From: CAZCFB01 sp964511535
Lineage (GTDB): Bacteria > Myxococcota_A > Polyangia > GCA-2747355 > CAZCFB01
DNA: 64,000 nucleotides
Assembly: GCA_964511535.1 (NCBI GenBank)
Contig: CAZEFW010000020.1
Span: 1 to 64,000 of the forward strand
Direction of reading: 5' to 3'
The translations under genes and the position numbers were made by a program. Of this stretch, positions 16,313-24,025 are shown one piece after another. Below the pieces are notes generated by a model that worked only from the letters and a program-made list of their open reading frames with translations, made no database searches and was not told where the DNA came from. The stretch's first letter is position 1. The number at the start of each line of letters is the position of its first letter.

Positions 16313-17212
16313 ATGTCACCTATCAAGATCCCCTTCACCAAGTACCACGGCATCGGTAACGACTTCGCGGTAATCAACTGCCTCGATCAACCGGAACGAG
16401 AGGCGGCGCTGGCCGATCCCGGGACCGCCGCGGCCCTGTGCCATCGCCACACCGGCATCGGCGCTGACGGGCTGCTCCTGGTGCTGCCCCCGCTGCCTGG
16501 CAAGAGGTCCGATGTGGACGCGCGCATGCGGGTGATCAACGCTGACGGCTCCGAGGCCGAGATGTGCGGAAACGGATTGCGCTGCGTGGCCAAGTATCTG
16601 CGCGACAGGATCGGCGACTTTCAGAGCGCTGACCGCCTCTTCATCGACACCGGCGCGGGTCTGTTGAGCTGCGAGCTGACCCTGGCCGACGACGGCCTGG
16701 TCTCCTCGGTGAAGGTGGACATGGGCCCGCCGCGGCAAGAGCCCGAGGCGCTGGGGCTGACGCTTCAGGAGCCGCTGATTGGCGCCGCTGTTTCCGCCGA
16801 CGGCTTCCCGGAACGCCCCGCCACCGCGGTGAGCATGGGTAACCCGCACCTGATCTTCTTCGTGGACGACGAGGACCCGCGGGCGCTGGCCCTGGCCCAC
16901 GGGCCGACCCTGGAACACCACGAGTGGTTCGCCAACCGGACCAACGTCGAGTTCGCTCGCTTCACCGGCGAAGACGAGCTCGAGCTGTGGGTCTGGGAGC
17001 GGGGCTGCGGGCTGACCCTCGCCTGCGGAACCGGCGCCTGCGCCACCGCCGCCGCCGCGGTGATCACCGGGCGCCACCCTGCGGCCGCGCCGCTGAAGGT
17101 GAACCTCCCCGGAGGCACCCTGACCATCGTGGTGCCGGCCGACATGTCATGTGTGTGGATGGACGGCCCGGCGGAGGAAGTCTACTGCGGATCGATTGAG
17201 ATCAAAGCTTGA
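16313..17212 (+). CDS. dapF: Diaminopimelate epimerase
   Basis: 299 residues. Interconverts LL- and meso-diaminopimelate, for lysine and peptidoglycan synthesis. The two catalytic cysteines are present: Cys85 in EMCGNGLRC and Cys238 in TLACGTGAC. The substrate-binding GIGNDF near the N-terminus and the MGNPH segment are also intact. The frame extends far upstream through the secG tail, but alignment with the family begins at the ATG at 16313. It converges on the DacB-like gene across an opposed heptamer repeat. Confidence 0.96.
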   Translation: MSPIKIPFTKYHGIGNDFAVINCLDQPEREAALADPGTAAALCHRHTGIGADGLLLVLPPLPGKRSDVDARMRVINADGSEAEMCGNGLRCVAKYLRDRIGDFQSADRLFIDTGAGLLSCELTLADDGLVSSVKVDMGPPRQEPEALGLTLQEPLIGAAVSADGFPERPATAVSMGNPHLIFFVDDEDPRALALAHGPTLEHHEWFANRTNVEFARFTGEDELELWVWERGCGLTLACGTGACATAAAAVITGRHPAAAPLKVNLPGGTLTIVVPADMSCVWMDGPAEEVYCGSIEIKA

Positions 17213-17290
17213 GACTTGAGACTTGAGGCTTGAGGGGCGAGTGTCCGGGGCTATTCACCCTCAAGCCTCACAGCCTCACAGCCTCAAGCC
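17203..17290. repeat. Opposed heptamer arrays forming a hairpin between convergent genes
   Basis: Left arm: GACTTGAG/GCTTGAG units (about 17208-17236). Right arm: the reverse-complement CTCAAGCC/CTCACAGC units (17258-17290). GGCTTGAGGG and CCCTCAAGCC pair perfectly over 10 bp. The stop codon of dapF and the end of the leftward DacB-like gene flank it, so it could act as a bidirectional terminator, though no T-run follows. Confidence 0.75.
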
Positions 17291-17299
17291 AGGCGCGCG

Positions 17300-19147
17300 T
17301 CAGCGCGCCAACGCCACCTCGTCGCGCATCGCCATACCCTTGGCGTAGCGCGCCAGGAGCTCGGCGATTCGGTCCATGCGCTGCCGAACAGCCCTCTTGG
17401 CCGTCCCGTTGACCAGCAGCGAGAACACCAGCGCCTGTTTGACCCCCTCCCCCTCCACATACCCACTCAGAGCCAGCACGTTGCCCAGGGTGCCCGTCTT
17501 GCCCTTGACCACCCCCTCGGCCGCGGTGCCGCGTAGGCGGCGGCTCAGGGAGCCTGCTTTGCCCGCAACTGCCAGGCTGGGCAGCAGCCGCTTGCGCAGC
17601 TTCTTGTCGCTGTAGACCTTGCGCAGCAGGGCGATCATGGTGTTGGCGCTCACCCTGGACGAGCGGTGCAGGCCGGAGCCGTTGCCCTGGCGGTACCCCT
17701 CGACGCCGATCCCCTTGAGCGCAGCGTTCAGCCGCGCGAGCCCGCGCTTCCAGGTGTCGCCCGGCTTCTTGTCGGCCCCCATGCGCCCCATGGCTCGCAC
17801 CAGGTTCTCGGCGGCCAGGTTGCAGCTGTTCTGGTTGGTGCGCGCCAGCACCGCCCCGAGGCTGTGCTCGGTGGACGCCACCACCCGCGCCTTTTTGGGC
17901 GCCCTGCCCTTGCGCACCGTGCCGAGCACCAGCACGCCCCGGTCCCGCAGGGCTCGCCGCAGCGCCCAGCCCGCGTTGAGGCCGGGATCGTACACGGCCA
18001 GCCGCCGCACCCTGGGTGACGCCTTGCGCCCCATGGTGCCGGAGATGGTGAGCCACATGGTGGAGCCCTCATGGGTCCGGCTGATGCGGATGTTCGACCT
18101 GCGCGCCGCCTTGCCCTTGCGGGCCCGGGAGAACCGCACCCGCTTGCGCACCTTGACGTAGTCCGAGGGCGGGTAGACGTCCACGCGGGGGTACCGTCTC
18201 CCCTTCGGCGCGCTCACCTTGACCACAACGGCGTTGTAATCCACGTTCACCGCCCCGGAGGTGGGCCGGTAGCGCGAGCCATCGGCGAATGAGGAGAACC
18301 CCGGAGCCAGCCGCTTGCGGTCCAGGTACGAGTCGTCCACCACCACGCCGCGCACGCTGCGCACCCCGCGCGCCTTGGCCCGACGAGCCAGGGCGACGAT
18401 GTGGTGACCGCGCAGCACCGGATCGCCAGTCCCCGACAGGTAAACTGGCCCGCCCCTGCGCCCCACGGACACCCGGGTGACGAAGCGGTACTTGCCAGGC
18501 AGGGTCAGGGCAGCCGCCGTGGCGGTGAGCAGCTTGGCGTTGGACGCGGGAACCCGCGCAGCATCAGCTTCCCACGAGACGAGGGGCTCCCCCTCCATGG
18601 GCGCCACCACCATCGAGACCTTGCCCTTGGCCTCGCGGATGTAGTCGAGCTGCCGGCTGATCATCAGGTTCAGCTCCTCGAGCCGGGCCTGCAACCGGGC
18701 CTTGTCCCCGTCCTCGGGGGTGGTGGCTTCGGTCTCGGGCACCAGCGCATCGCCCTCGGCCGGGTCCTCGGGGGACGGCGCCGCCGCGCTCATGGCGGCC
18801 TGCTCCGCCGCCCGGATTAGCTCTGCGGCGGTGGCCTGCACCCGCTGCTCTGCTTGCTCGATCTCCTCGTCCGAGAGCGGCTCGGGCGCCGCCTCTTCGG
18901 CCGGGGCCGCTGACTCGGGCGCCCTGTCCGCTGCTGGAGCCTGCTTTGTGTCCTCCGGAGTGGCTTCCGAGGACTTTTCCGGGAGCTTGCCCTGCTTGAC
19001 GCTCAGGACAGGCGGCAGCGGCTGTGGTCCAACGACCACCTCCTTGTACTCGACTTCTTTCTGCTTTTTAGGATTCGCGGCTGCTGGATTGGACAGCGCG
19101 AGGGTGATGATGATCAGGGTGAGGAGGCTTGTCTTGGAATGTCCCAT
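17300..19147 (-). CDS. DacB/PBP4-like D-Ala-D-Ala carboxypeptidase (peptidase S13)
   Basis: 615 residues. The signal peptide (about 1-25) is followed by an unusual acidic Ala/Pro/Glu extension (about 45-150) and then the S13 peptidase. Active-site motifs are SxxK at Ser202-Lys205 (PASNAK), SxN in NQNSCNLAAE and KTG in VKGKTGTL. Predicted to trim or cleave peptidoglycan peptides in the periplasm. It faces dapF, whose product makes the cross-linking diamino acid. The catalytic set is complete, so activity is likely. Confidence 0.93.
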   Translation of the reverse strand: MGHSKTSLLTLIIITLALSNPAAANPKKQKEVEYKEVVVGPQPLPPVLSVKQGKLPEKSSEATPEDTKQAPAADRAPESAAPAEEAAPEPLSDEEIEQAEQRVQATAAELIRAAEQAAMSAAAPSPEDPAEGDALVPETEATTPEDGDKARLQARLEELNLMISRQLDYIREAKGKVSMVVAPMEGEPLVSWEADAARVPASNAKLLTATAAALTLPGKYRFVTRVSVGRRGGPVYLSGTGDPVLRGHHIVALARRAKARGVRSVRGVVVDDSYLDRKRLAPGFSSFADGSRYRPTSGAVNVDYNAVVVKVSAPKGRRYPRVDVYPPSDYVKVRKRVRFSRARKGKAARRSNIRISRTHEGSTMWLTISGTMGRKASPRVRRLAVYDPGLNAGWALRRALRDRGVLVLGTVRKGRAPKKARVVASTEHSLGAVLARTNQNSCNLAAENLVRAMGRMGADKKPGDTWKRGLARLNAALKGIGVEGYRQGNGSGLHRSSRVSANTMIALLRKVYSDKKLRKRLLPSLAVAGKAGSLSRRLRGTAAEGVVKGKTGTLGNVLALSGYVEGEGVKQALVFSLLVNGTAKRAVRQRMDRIAELLARYAKGMAMRDEVALAR

Positions 19148-19188
19148 GAATCCAGATTTTCACGGGACGGGGAGGCGGGCAAAAAATC

Positions 19189-19266
19189 AACCCGGTTAGT
19201 TCAGCGGGAGGACACAAAATTAACCCGGTTAGTTCAGCGGGAGGACACAAATGAACCCGGTCAGGA
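19189..19266. repeat. 33-bp tandem repeat resembling a tRNA D-arm
   Basis: Two full copies (from 19189 and 19222) and a partial third (19254-19266) of a unit beginning AACCCGG and containing GTTAGTTCAGCGGGAGGACAC. That segment resembles the D-arm of bacterial tRNAs (TAGTTCAG..GG.AGGAC). No acceptor, anticodon or T-arm was found, so it is not a tRNA gene. It lies upstream of the DacB-like gene and just past the end of the Big2 lipoprotein gene. Confidence 0.75.
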
Positions 19267-19283
19267 GAGGCAGGCAGGCCCTA

Positions 19284-19916
19284 CTACTTCTTTTCCTTGG
19301 CCTTTTCCGGGTCCTCGTTCATGACGGACAGCGTCCCACTCTCGTCGTCGAACTCCTCGTGCTTCACCGTCAATCCGGTGGTGCCCTTGAGCCCGCCGGC
19401 GTAGGCGGTGATCTCGGTCTTGCCCTCGGTGAGCGACTTGACGTTGCCGAACTTGTCCACCTTGGCCACCTCGGGGTTGCTGGAGGACCAGCGAACCCCG
19501 CCGGCCAGGATCGGCTTGCCGCGGTCGTTGATCACCGTGGCCTTGTAGCCGCGGGTGACCCCGAGCATCATCCAGTGGTTGCTCGGGTCGATGACCACCT
19601 TGGCCGGGATCTGCAGCGAGATCTCGACCTCCTTGGCGTACCCACCGGCGGTGACGAGGATGGTGGCGAGGCCCGACTGCACGCCCCGCACCAGGCCCGT
19701 GGGGCTCACCGTGGCCATGGTCGGGGTCATGCTCTTGTACGAGATCTCCTTGACGGTGATCTCGTTGCCGTTGCGGTCCAGAGGCTTGATCTGGAGCTGC
19801 AGCGTGCCGCCTTTCTTGTCGATGAGCAGGTTGTCAGGGCCGATCTCGAGGCTTTCTGGAGTGGCCTGACACCCGGCCAGGAGCAATGCGAGGGAGGGGA
19901 GCAGAGCGCGGAGCAT
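19284..19916 (-). CDS. Bacterial Ig-like (Big2) lipoprotein
   Basis: 210 residues from ATG 19916, with AAAGGAG 8 nt upstream. Lipobox LLAGC at about 12-16 makes it a lipoprotein. Two Big2-like modules follow, marked by MATVSPTGLVRGVQSGLATI and PEVAKVDKFGNVKSLTEGKTEI. The C-terminus is acidic and lysine-rich. It is the last gene of the ExbB/ExbD operon, 4 nt after the fusion gene, so it is probably co-translated. It may be an outer-membrane or periplasmic partner of the motor complex; this role is inferred from position. Confidence 0.88.
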   Translation of the reverse strand: MLRALLPSLALLLAGCQATPESLEIGPDNLLIDKKGGTLQLQIKPLDRNGNEITVKEISYKSMTPTMATVSPTGLVRGVQSGLATILVTAGGYAKEVEISLQIPAKVVIDPSNHWMMLGVTRGYKATVINDRGKPILAGGVRWSSSNPEVAKVDKFGNVKSLTEGKTEITAYAGGLKGTTGLTVKHEEFDDESGTLSVMNEDPEKAKEKK

Positions 19917-19920
19917 GGTG

Positions 19921-21159
19921 CTACTCCTTTGCCGCGCCCTCATCGGACACCTTCTGGCTGACCGCGAAGTGCACGTTGGAGTACTCGGCCAGACCGCAGG
20001 AGTACATGATCTTCTTGATGATCTTGAAGTCCACGTTCTGGTCGCACTGTACGATGACCTCACCCGGGAACTGCTGGTCCGGGTTGAACCGCTTCCACTG
20101 GTGCTTGGCCACGTCCAGCTTCTCGGTGAGCTTGGCGATCTTCCAGTCCGGGCTGTCATCTTCCATGAGCTCCCGGGCGGTTGAGACCTCGTAGCCGTCC
20201 AGGGTGATCACGCCGCCCAGGGGATCGTCCTCCGGGTAGGAGATGGAGATAACAGGCGCACGCTCCAGCTTCTCCACCTTCTCGGCGAAGGGCAGCTTGA
20301 GGTCCTTGGATACGAACAGGATCTCGCCGGACGCAGAGAAGGTCATCAGCAGGAAGATGAGCACCACGATGAACATGTCGATCATCGGGGTGAGCTGCAG
20401 GCTGGCGAAGGTGCTCTTCTTGCCGTGGTGTCCGCCGCCATGGGCCCCGGTGAACAGGCCCACGTGGGTCTTGAGGTGCGAGCCGGGCGCGCCGATGGGG
20501 TGCGGATGGTTGGGGCGCGAAGCAAAGTCAGGCTGCTGAGCCCGCCAGAGGCGCACAGCGCGCAGGCTGTTGTAGTTGATCTCGTCCAGGATGCTCTGGG
20601 TCAAGCCGTTGAGGATGGAGAACCCGAGCAGGGCCAGGATGCCGGTGAGCAGACCGAAGGCGGTGCAGTTCATCGCCTCGCTGATGCCTGCGGCCAGCAT
20701 GGTCGCCTTGTCCGCTGCCTCCTCCCCCGCCACACCGGCGAAGGACTTGATCAGGCCAGTGATGGTACCGAGCAGTCCGGCCAGCGTGGCCACGTTGCCC
20801 AGCAGCGCGAGGTAGCCGGTGCGCTTCTCGATGAAGGGAAGCTCGCCGTAGGCCGACTCGTCCATCTTGGCCAGCAGCCAGAACTCGCCGCCGCCCGATG
20901 CCTCCAGCCCAGAGCCCACGATACGGGACAGGGGCCGGTTGGTGGTCTGACACAGAGAGACCGCCCCGTTGATGTCGCCGGACTGGATGAACCCGGCCAG
21001 CTTGGAGATGAAGTCGCGAGCGTCGAAAGACGCCCGGGTGAGCACGATGGCTCGCTCGACGATAAGGGCAAGGGAGACGATGAGAATGACCAGGATCGGC
21101 CACATCCCCCATCCGCCCTCCTTGAAGGCTTCTGCAACGCTATGAAATAATTCACCCAT
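19921..21159 (-). CDS. ExbB-ExbD (TolQ-TolR) fusion protein
   Basis: 412 residues in one frame. Residues about 1-205 are an ExbB/TolQ/MotA unit with TM1 (20-38) and two TMs in the conserved region (about 116-145 and 162-188), including EKRTGYLALLGNVATLAGLLGT and ISEAMNCTAFGLLTG. A His/Gly linker (about 206-250) leads to an ExbD/TolR unit. Its TM helix carries the proton-path Asp261 in LTPMIDMFIVV, followed by the periplasmic domain. Usually these are separate proteins. Good Shine-Dalgarno (GGAGG). Located between ExbD (12 nt) and the Big2 lipoprotein (4 nt). A GTG near codon 233 could restart translation, but it has no ribosome-binding site. Confidence 0.92.
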   Translation of the reverse strand: MGELFHSVAEAFKEGGWGMWPILVILIVSLALIVERAIVLTRASFDARDFISKLAGFIQSGDINGAVSLCQTTNRPLSRIVGSGLEASGGGEFWLLAKMDESAYGELPFIEKRTGYLALLGNVATLAGLLGTITGLIKSFAGVAGEEAADKATMLAAGISEAMNCTAFGLLTGILALLGFSILNGLTQSILDEINYNSLRAVRLWRAQQPDFASRPNHPHPIGAPGSHLKTHVGLFTGAHGGGHHGKKSTFASLQLTPMIDMFIVVLIFLLMTFSASGEILFVSKDLKLPFAEKVEKLERAPVISISYPEDDPLGGVITLDGYEVSTARELMEDDSPDWKIAKLTEKLDVAKHQWKRFNPDQQFPGEVIVQCDQNVDFKIIKKIMYSCGLAEYSNVHFAVSQKVSDEGAAKE

Positions 21160-21171
21160 TTGCGAGCCTCC

Positions 21172-21651
21172 TCACAACGCCGCGCCAGCGTCACTCACCT
21201 GAATCTGGGTGAAGTGCTGGGCAAGGGCGACGTCCATCGCCTTGATGAGAAACTTGTATTTGATGCCGTCTTCGGCAGCGATGGTGATGTCTTCCTTCTT
21301 GGGCAGGCGCGTCTTGATCTCCCGAAGCTGTTTGCCCAGCTTCTCGGTATCATAGATGTCGCCCTGCTTGGGGACCACGAGCCGCTCACCGCCAGCGGTG
21401 ATGGTGTAGCCATCCTCGCCCACCAGTACCACCACCTTCACGCGCAGCTCCGGCGGCTGATCCTCTCGCTTCTCTGCCGCCGAGCCCTTGCCCTTCTGGC
21501 TCACCTTGATGCGCGCCATCTGGGTCCACACAGCCGTGATCAGCAGGAAGCAGATGTTCACGATCAATAGGTCGATGAACGGGATCAGGTTCAGCTCGGA
21601 ATCAAGGGACTTTTTTCCGCCCTTTCCTCCAGTATCAATGGAAACGCCCAT
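21172..21651 (-). CDS. ExbD/TolR-family protein
   Basis: 159 residues. A short Gly/Lys-rich cytoplasmic tail is followed by one TM helix with the conserved Asp27 (LNLIPFIDLLIVN), then a periplasmic domain (about 65-155). The Asp is the proton-path residue of this family. AAGGAGGAG precedes the ATG. Third gene of the leftward motor operon, between an ExbB gene and the ExbB-ExbD fusion. It should pair with one or both ExbB proteins encoded just upstream. Confidence 0.93.
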   Translation of the reverse strand: MGVSIDTGGKGGKKSLDSELNLIPFIDLLIVNICFLLITAVWTQMARIKVSQKGKGSAAEKREDQPPELRVKVVVLVGEDGYTITAGGERLVVPKQGDIYDTEKLGKQLREIKTRLPKKEDITIAAEDGIKYKFLIKAMDVALAQHFTQIQVSDAGAAL

Positions 21652-21718
21652 TGGGCTCCTCCTTGTCCAGGCGCCGGCGCGCTCCTAAATGACAGGAACG
21701 GGCCAGCGGACGGGACGG

Positions 21719-22366
21719 CTACACCTGGGGCGGAGCCGCCTGGCGCGAGCCGCTGATCAGGTTCATCACCTGCGCGCTGACCTCGTCGATATCATCCAGC
21801 AGCGCCTGGGTCCGGCCGTTGAGGACGGAGAACCCGAGCAGCGAGATGATGCCCACGCCGAGCCCAAAGGCGGTGCAGTTCATGGCCTCGGAGATGCCGG
21901 CCGCGAGCAGCGTCGCCTTCTGGGACGGGTCGACGCCCGCGACACCCGCGAACGACTTGATCAGACCGGTGATGGTCCCGAGCAGGCCGGCCAGGGTGGC
22001 CACATTCCCGATCATGGCCAGGTAACCGGTGCGCTTCTCGATGAGGGGCTTCTCCTTGAGGGCCGTCTCGTCCATGGCCGCCTGGACCTCGGCGTCAGGG
22101 CGGTTGACCTTCATCAGGCCCGCCTGAACGATGCGTGTCATCGGCTTGGAGGTGCCGCTGCAGACCTTGATCGCCTGGGCCACATTGCCCTGGGCGATGA
22201 GCTTCTGCATCAGGCCGATGAACTGCCGCTTGTCGATGCCCGCCCGGAACAAGTAGACGGTGCGCTCGACGATGATGCCGAAGCTGAAGATGGAGAGGAT
22301 GAGGATAGGCCACATCCCCCAGCCGCCTTCCTTGAATGCTTCATTCATGTGCTGGATGAACCCCAT
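21719..22366 (-). CDS. ExbB/TolQ-family proton channel protein
   Basis: 215 residues, three TM helices (about 19-38, 137-160, 180-200 by hydrophobicity). Contains the conserved KRTGYLAMIGNVATLAGLLG and ISEAMNCTAFGLGVG segments. The N-terminus EAFKEGGWGMWPI is shared almost exactly with the fusion protein and the next ExbB, so the three arose by duplication. Strong GGAGG ribosome-binding site. Second gene of the leftward operon. Predicted to form a pentameric proton channel around an ExbD dimer. Confidence 0.94.
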   Translation of the reverse strand: MGFIQHMNEAFKEGGWGMWPILILSIFSFGIIVERTVYLFRAGIDKRQFIGLMQKLIAQGNVAQAIKVCSGTSKPMTRIVQAGLMKVNRPDAEVQAAMDETALKEKPLIEKRTGYLAMIGNVATLAGLLGTITGLIKSFAGVAGVDPSQKATLLAAGISEAMNCTAFGLGVGIISLLGFSVLNGRTQALLDDIDEVSAQVMNLISGSRQAAPPQV

Positions 22367-22476
22367 TTGGTTCTACCTCCTGGCCGCGTGGGCCAACTAG
22401 TTGCCGTTAGGCGTCCTCGAGAGTCTTGGTTCTATGGATATCGTTCTCTATCAATTCAGTTCTTCGTTCCGTCGGC

Positions 22477-23304
22477 TCAGCCGATCTTCATCAGCTTGCG
22501 GTTGCCGACGGCCACGTTCATCAGGTGCACGGTGGTGTCGCTGATACCGTCGAGCATGGTCTGGGTGCGGCCGTTGAGCACCGAGAAGCCGAGCAGCGCG
22601 ATGATGCCCACGCCCAGCCCGAAGGCGGTGCAGTTCATGGCCTCGGAGATCCCCTTGGCCAGGATGGTCGCCTTGTTCTGCTCGATGCAGCGGGCGATGG
22701 CCTTGCCCTGGGTCAGCTCGGCGCAGGCAGGCACCAGATGCTGGTAGTTCCTTGCCTTGGCGATGGTGGCCGGGTCGTTGGCCTCGCCCAGGGACACGCC
22801 CGCGAAGGACTTGATCAGACCGACGATGGTGCCCAGCAGGCCCAGCAGGGTGGCGATGTTCCCGATCATGGCCAGGTAGCCGGTGCGGGTCTCGATCTTG
22901 GGCATCTCATCCAGGGCCCGCTCGTCCACGGCCTCCTGGACCTCCGAGTCTGGCCTGTGCAGGTTAGCCAGCCCGGCCCCCACCATGTTGGCCAGCGGCT
23001 TGTTGATGCTCTGGCAGTACTGCACCGCCCCGGCCACGTCGCCCGCGAGCAGGAAGCGGTGAACCTGCGCCTGGAACGTCTTGACGTCCATGGGCGCCAC
23101 GAAGAAGAGGAAGCGCACACGATCGATGATGATCAGGATGCTCACGATACCAACCAGCAGGATCGGCCACATGCCCCAGCCGCCCTCATGAAACGCGGGC
23201 AGTCCGTTGTGAAGGGCGAAGCAGAGCCCCACCCAGACCCCGAGCAGCACCAAGAAGAGCACGATCTTCAGCCCACTGCTCATTCTCTTTTTTTCTTCAT
23301 TCAT
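22477..23304 (-). CDS. ExbB/TolQ-family protein with extra TM and a Cys-containing insert
   Basis: 275 residues from ATG 23304 (AGGAGA upstream). Compared with its neighbour it has an additional N-terminal TM (about 12-31) before the GGWGMWPI helix. It also has an insert of about 32 residues (about 174-211) between TM segments that carries Cys194 and Cys206. By topology the insert should face the periplasm, where the two Cys could form a disulfide. Otherwise the ExbB core (TRTGYLAMIGNIATLLGLLGT, ISEAMNCTAFGLGVG) is intact. First gene of the leftward operon. Confidence 0.92.
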   Translation of the reverse strand: MNEEKKRMSSGLKIVLFLVLLGVWVGLCFALHNGLPAFHEGGWGMWPILLVGIVSILIIIDRVRFLFFVAPMDVKTFQAQVHRFLLAGDVAGAVQYCQSINKPLANMVGAGLANLHRPDSEVQEAVDERALDEMPKIETRTGYLAMIGNIATLLGLLGTIVGLIKSFAGVSLGEANDPATIAKARNYQHLVPACAELTQGKAIARCIEQNKATILAKGISEAMNCTAFGLGVGIIALLGFSVLNGRTQTMLDGISDTTVHLMNVAVGNRKLMKIG

Positions 23305-23386
23305 GTGAATCAGGTCTCCTGAGACGCTTGGGAATAGGAACTGTTCTTTTGTGGGTATCACCGGCCACGGGGCCGGAGTGGCGCGC

Positions 23387-23415
23387 ACTATATCAGCAGC
23401 GTTTCACCCTCGCAA
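23387..23415 (-). promoter_or_regulatory. Candidate promoter of the leftward ExbB/ExbD operon
   Basis: Leftward TTGCGA (23410-23415), 17-bp spacer, TATAGT (23387-23392). Predicted start is near 23380, giving a leader of about 75 nt before the first ExbB gene. Confidence 0.5.
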
Positions 23416-23710
23416 GCCTGGCCGATGGAGCCTCGCGACACCCCAGATCCTGAGACATGGGATACCCACGTGGGTTGATCATCATGCATGGATCGGGCCG
23501 GTTTTCGGGCCCGGCTGGCATTCATCGTTCGCCACGTCCCGGATGGCCCAGGATCGGCCTCCAGGAGGGCATCCAGGCTCGTGGATCCACCATGGCCGAA
23601 GGATCCAGCTCGTGGTCGCCCGGGGGGTCAGGTCAAGAAAGGCCCCGGCAGGGTGGGGCATTTTGCTACACGCCGTGGAGCCCTTCCCCACCTGGGCGCT
23701 CGTGCTCCCG

Positions 23711-23760
23711 AAAAAAACTGCAAAAAACCATGGCGCTGGTCTTGCAGGTTTTTAATTTTT
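23711..23760. terminator. Bidirectional intrinsic terminator in the spacer
   Basis: Stem CTGCAA (23718-23723) pairs with TTGCAG (23742-23747), with an inner ACC/GGT pairing. It is followed rightward by a T-rich run (23749-23760) and leftward by seven T (complement of 23711-23717). It sits between divergent operons, where no gene end is annotated, which suggests an unannotated transcript. Confidence 0.6.
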
Positions 23761-24025
23761 CGAGCAGAACTGTTCTTCAGCAATTCCGACAGTTCATACA
23801 GGAGCAACTTCGAGGTTCGTGACCTTCGATTAGCTTTACTGAACCAGAGCTATATGATAGACACTTGACGGAAAATGGGAGGCAGTTGTTTTTGGTTGTC
23901 CTCCCGAAGAGCTTGAACTGCACTACAGCAATAACGGCAACAACGAGTCACAGGAACTAGACGTCAGCTGAAGCGGTCAGCGGCCCCGCGCGACGGGGCC
24001 CAAATGAAGCCGGAGGCGAAAAAGC

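Larger units (their letters stand above)
23305..24025. other. 721-bp spacer between divergent motor operons
   Basis: No ORF here has convincing coding character. It holds the leftward promoter, a perfect 12-bp palindrome ACCCACGTGGGT (23464-23475), a GC hairpin near 23495-23512, the bidirectional terminator at 23711-23760, a possible rightward -10 TATGAT (23853-23858), and a hairpin GGCCCCG/CGGGGCC (23982-24000) just before the TolQ ribosome-binding site. The spacer is long enough for a small RNA gene ending at the terminator. Confidence 0.6.

Noticed and set aside
19189..19266. tRNA gene
   Set aside because: Only a D-arm-like segment repeats; no acceptor stem, anticodon arm or T-arm could be found around it.
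23351..23868. Three overlapping rightward frames of 120-135 residues in the motor spacer
   Set aside because: No ribosome-binding sites, irregular amino-acid content and a terminator hairpin inside them argue against coding.
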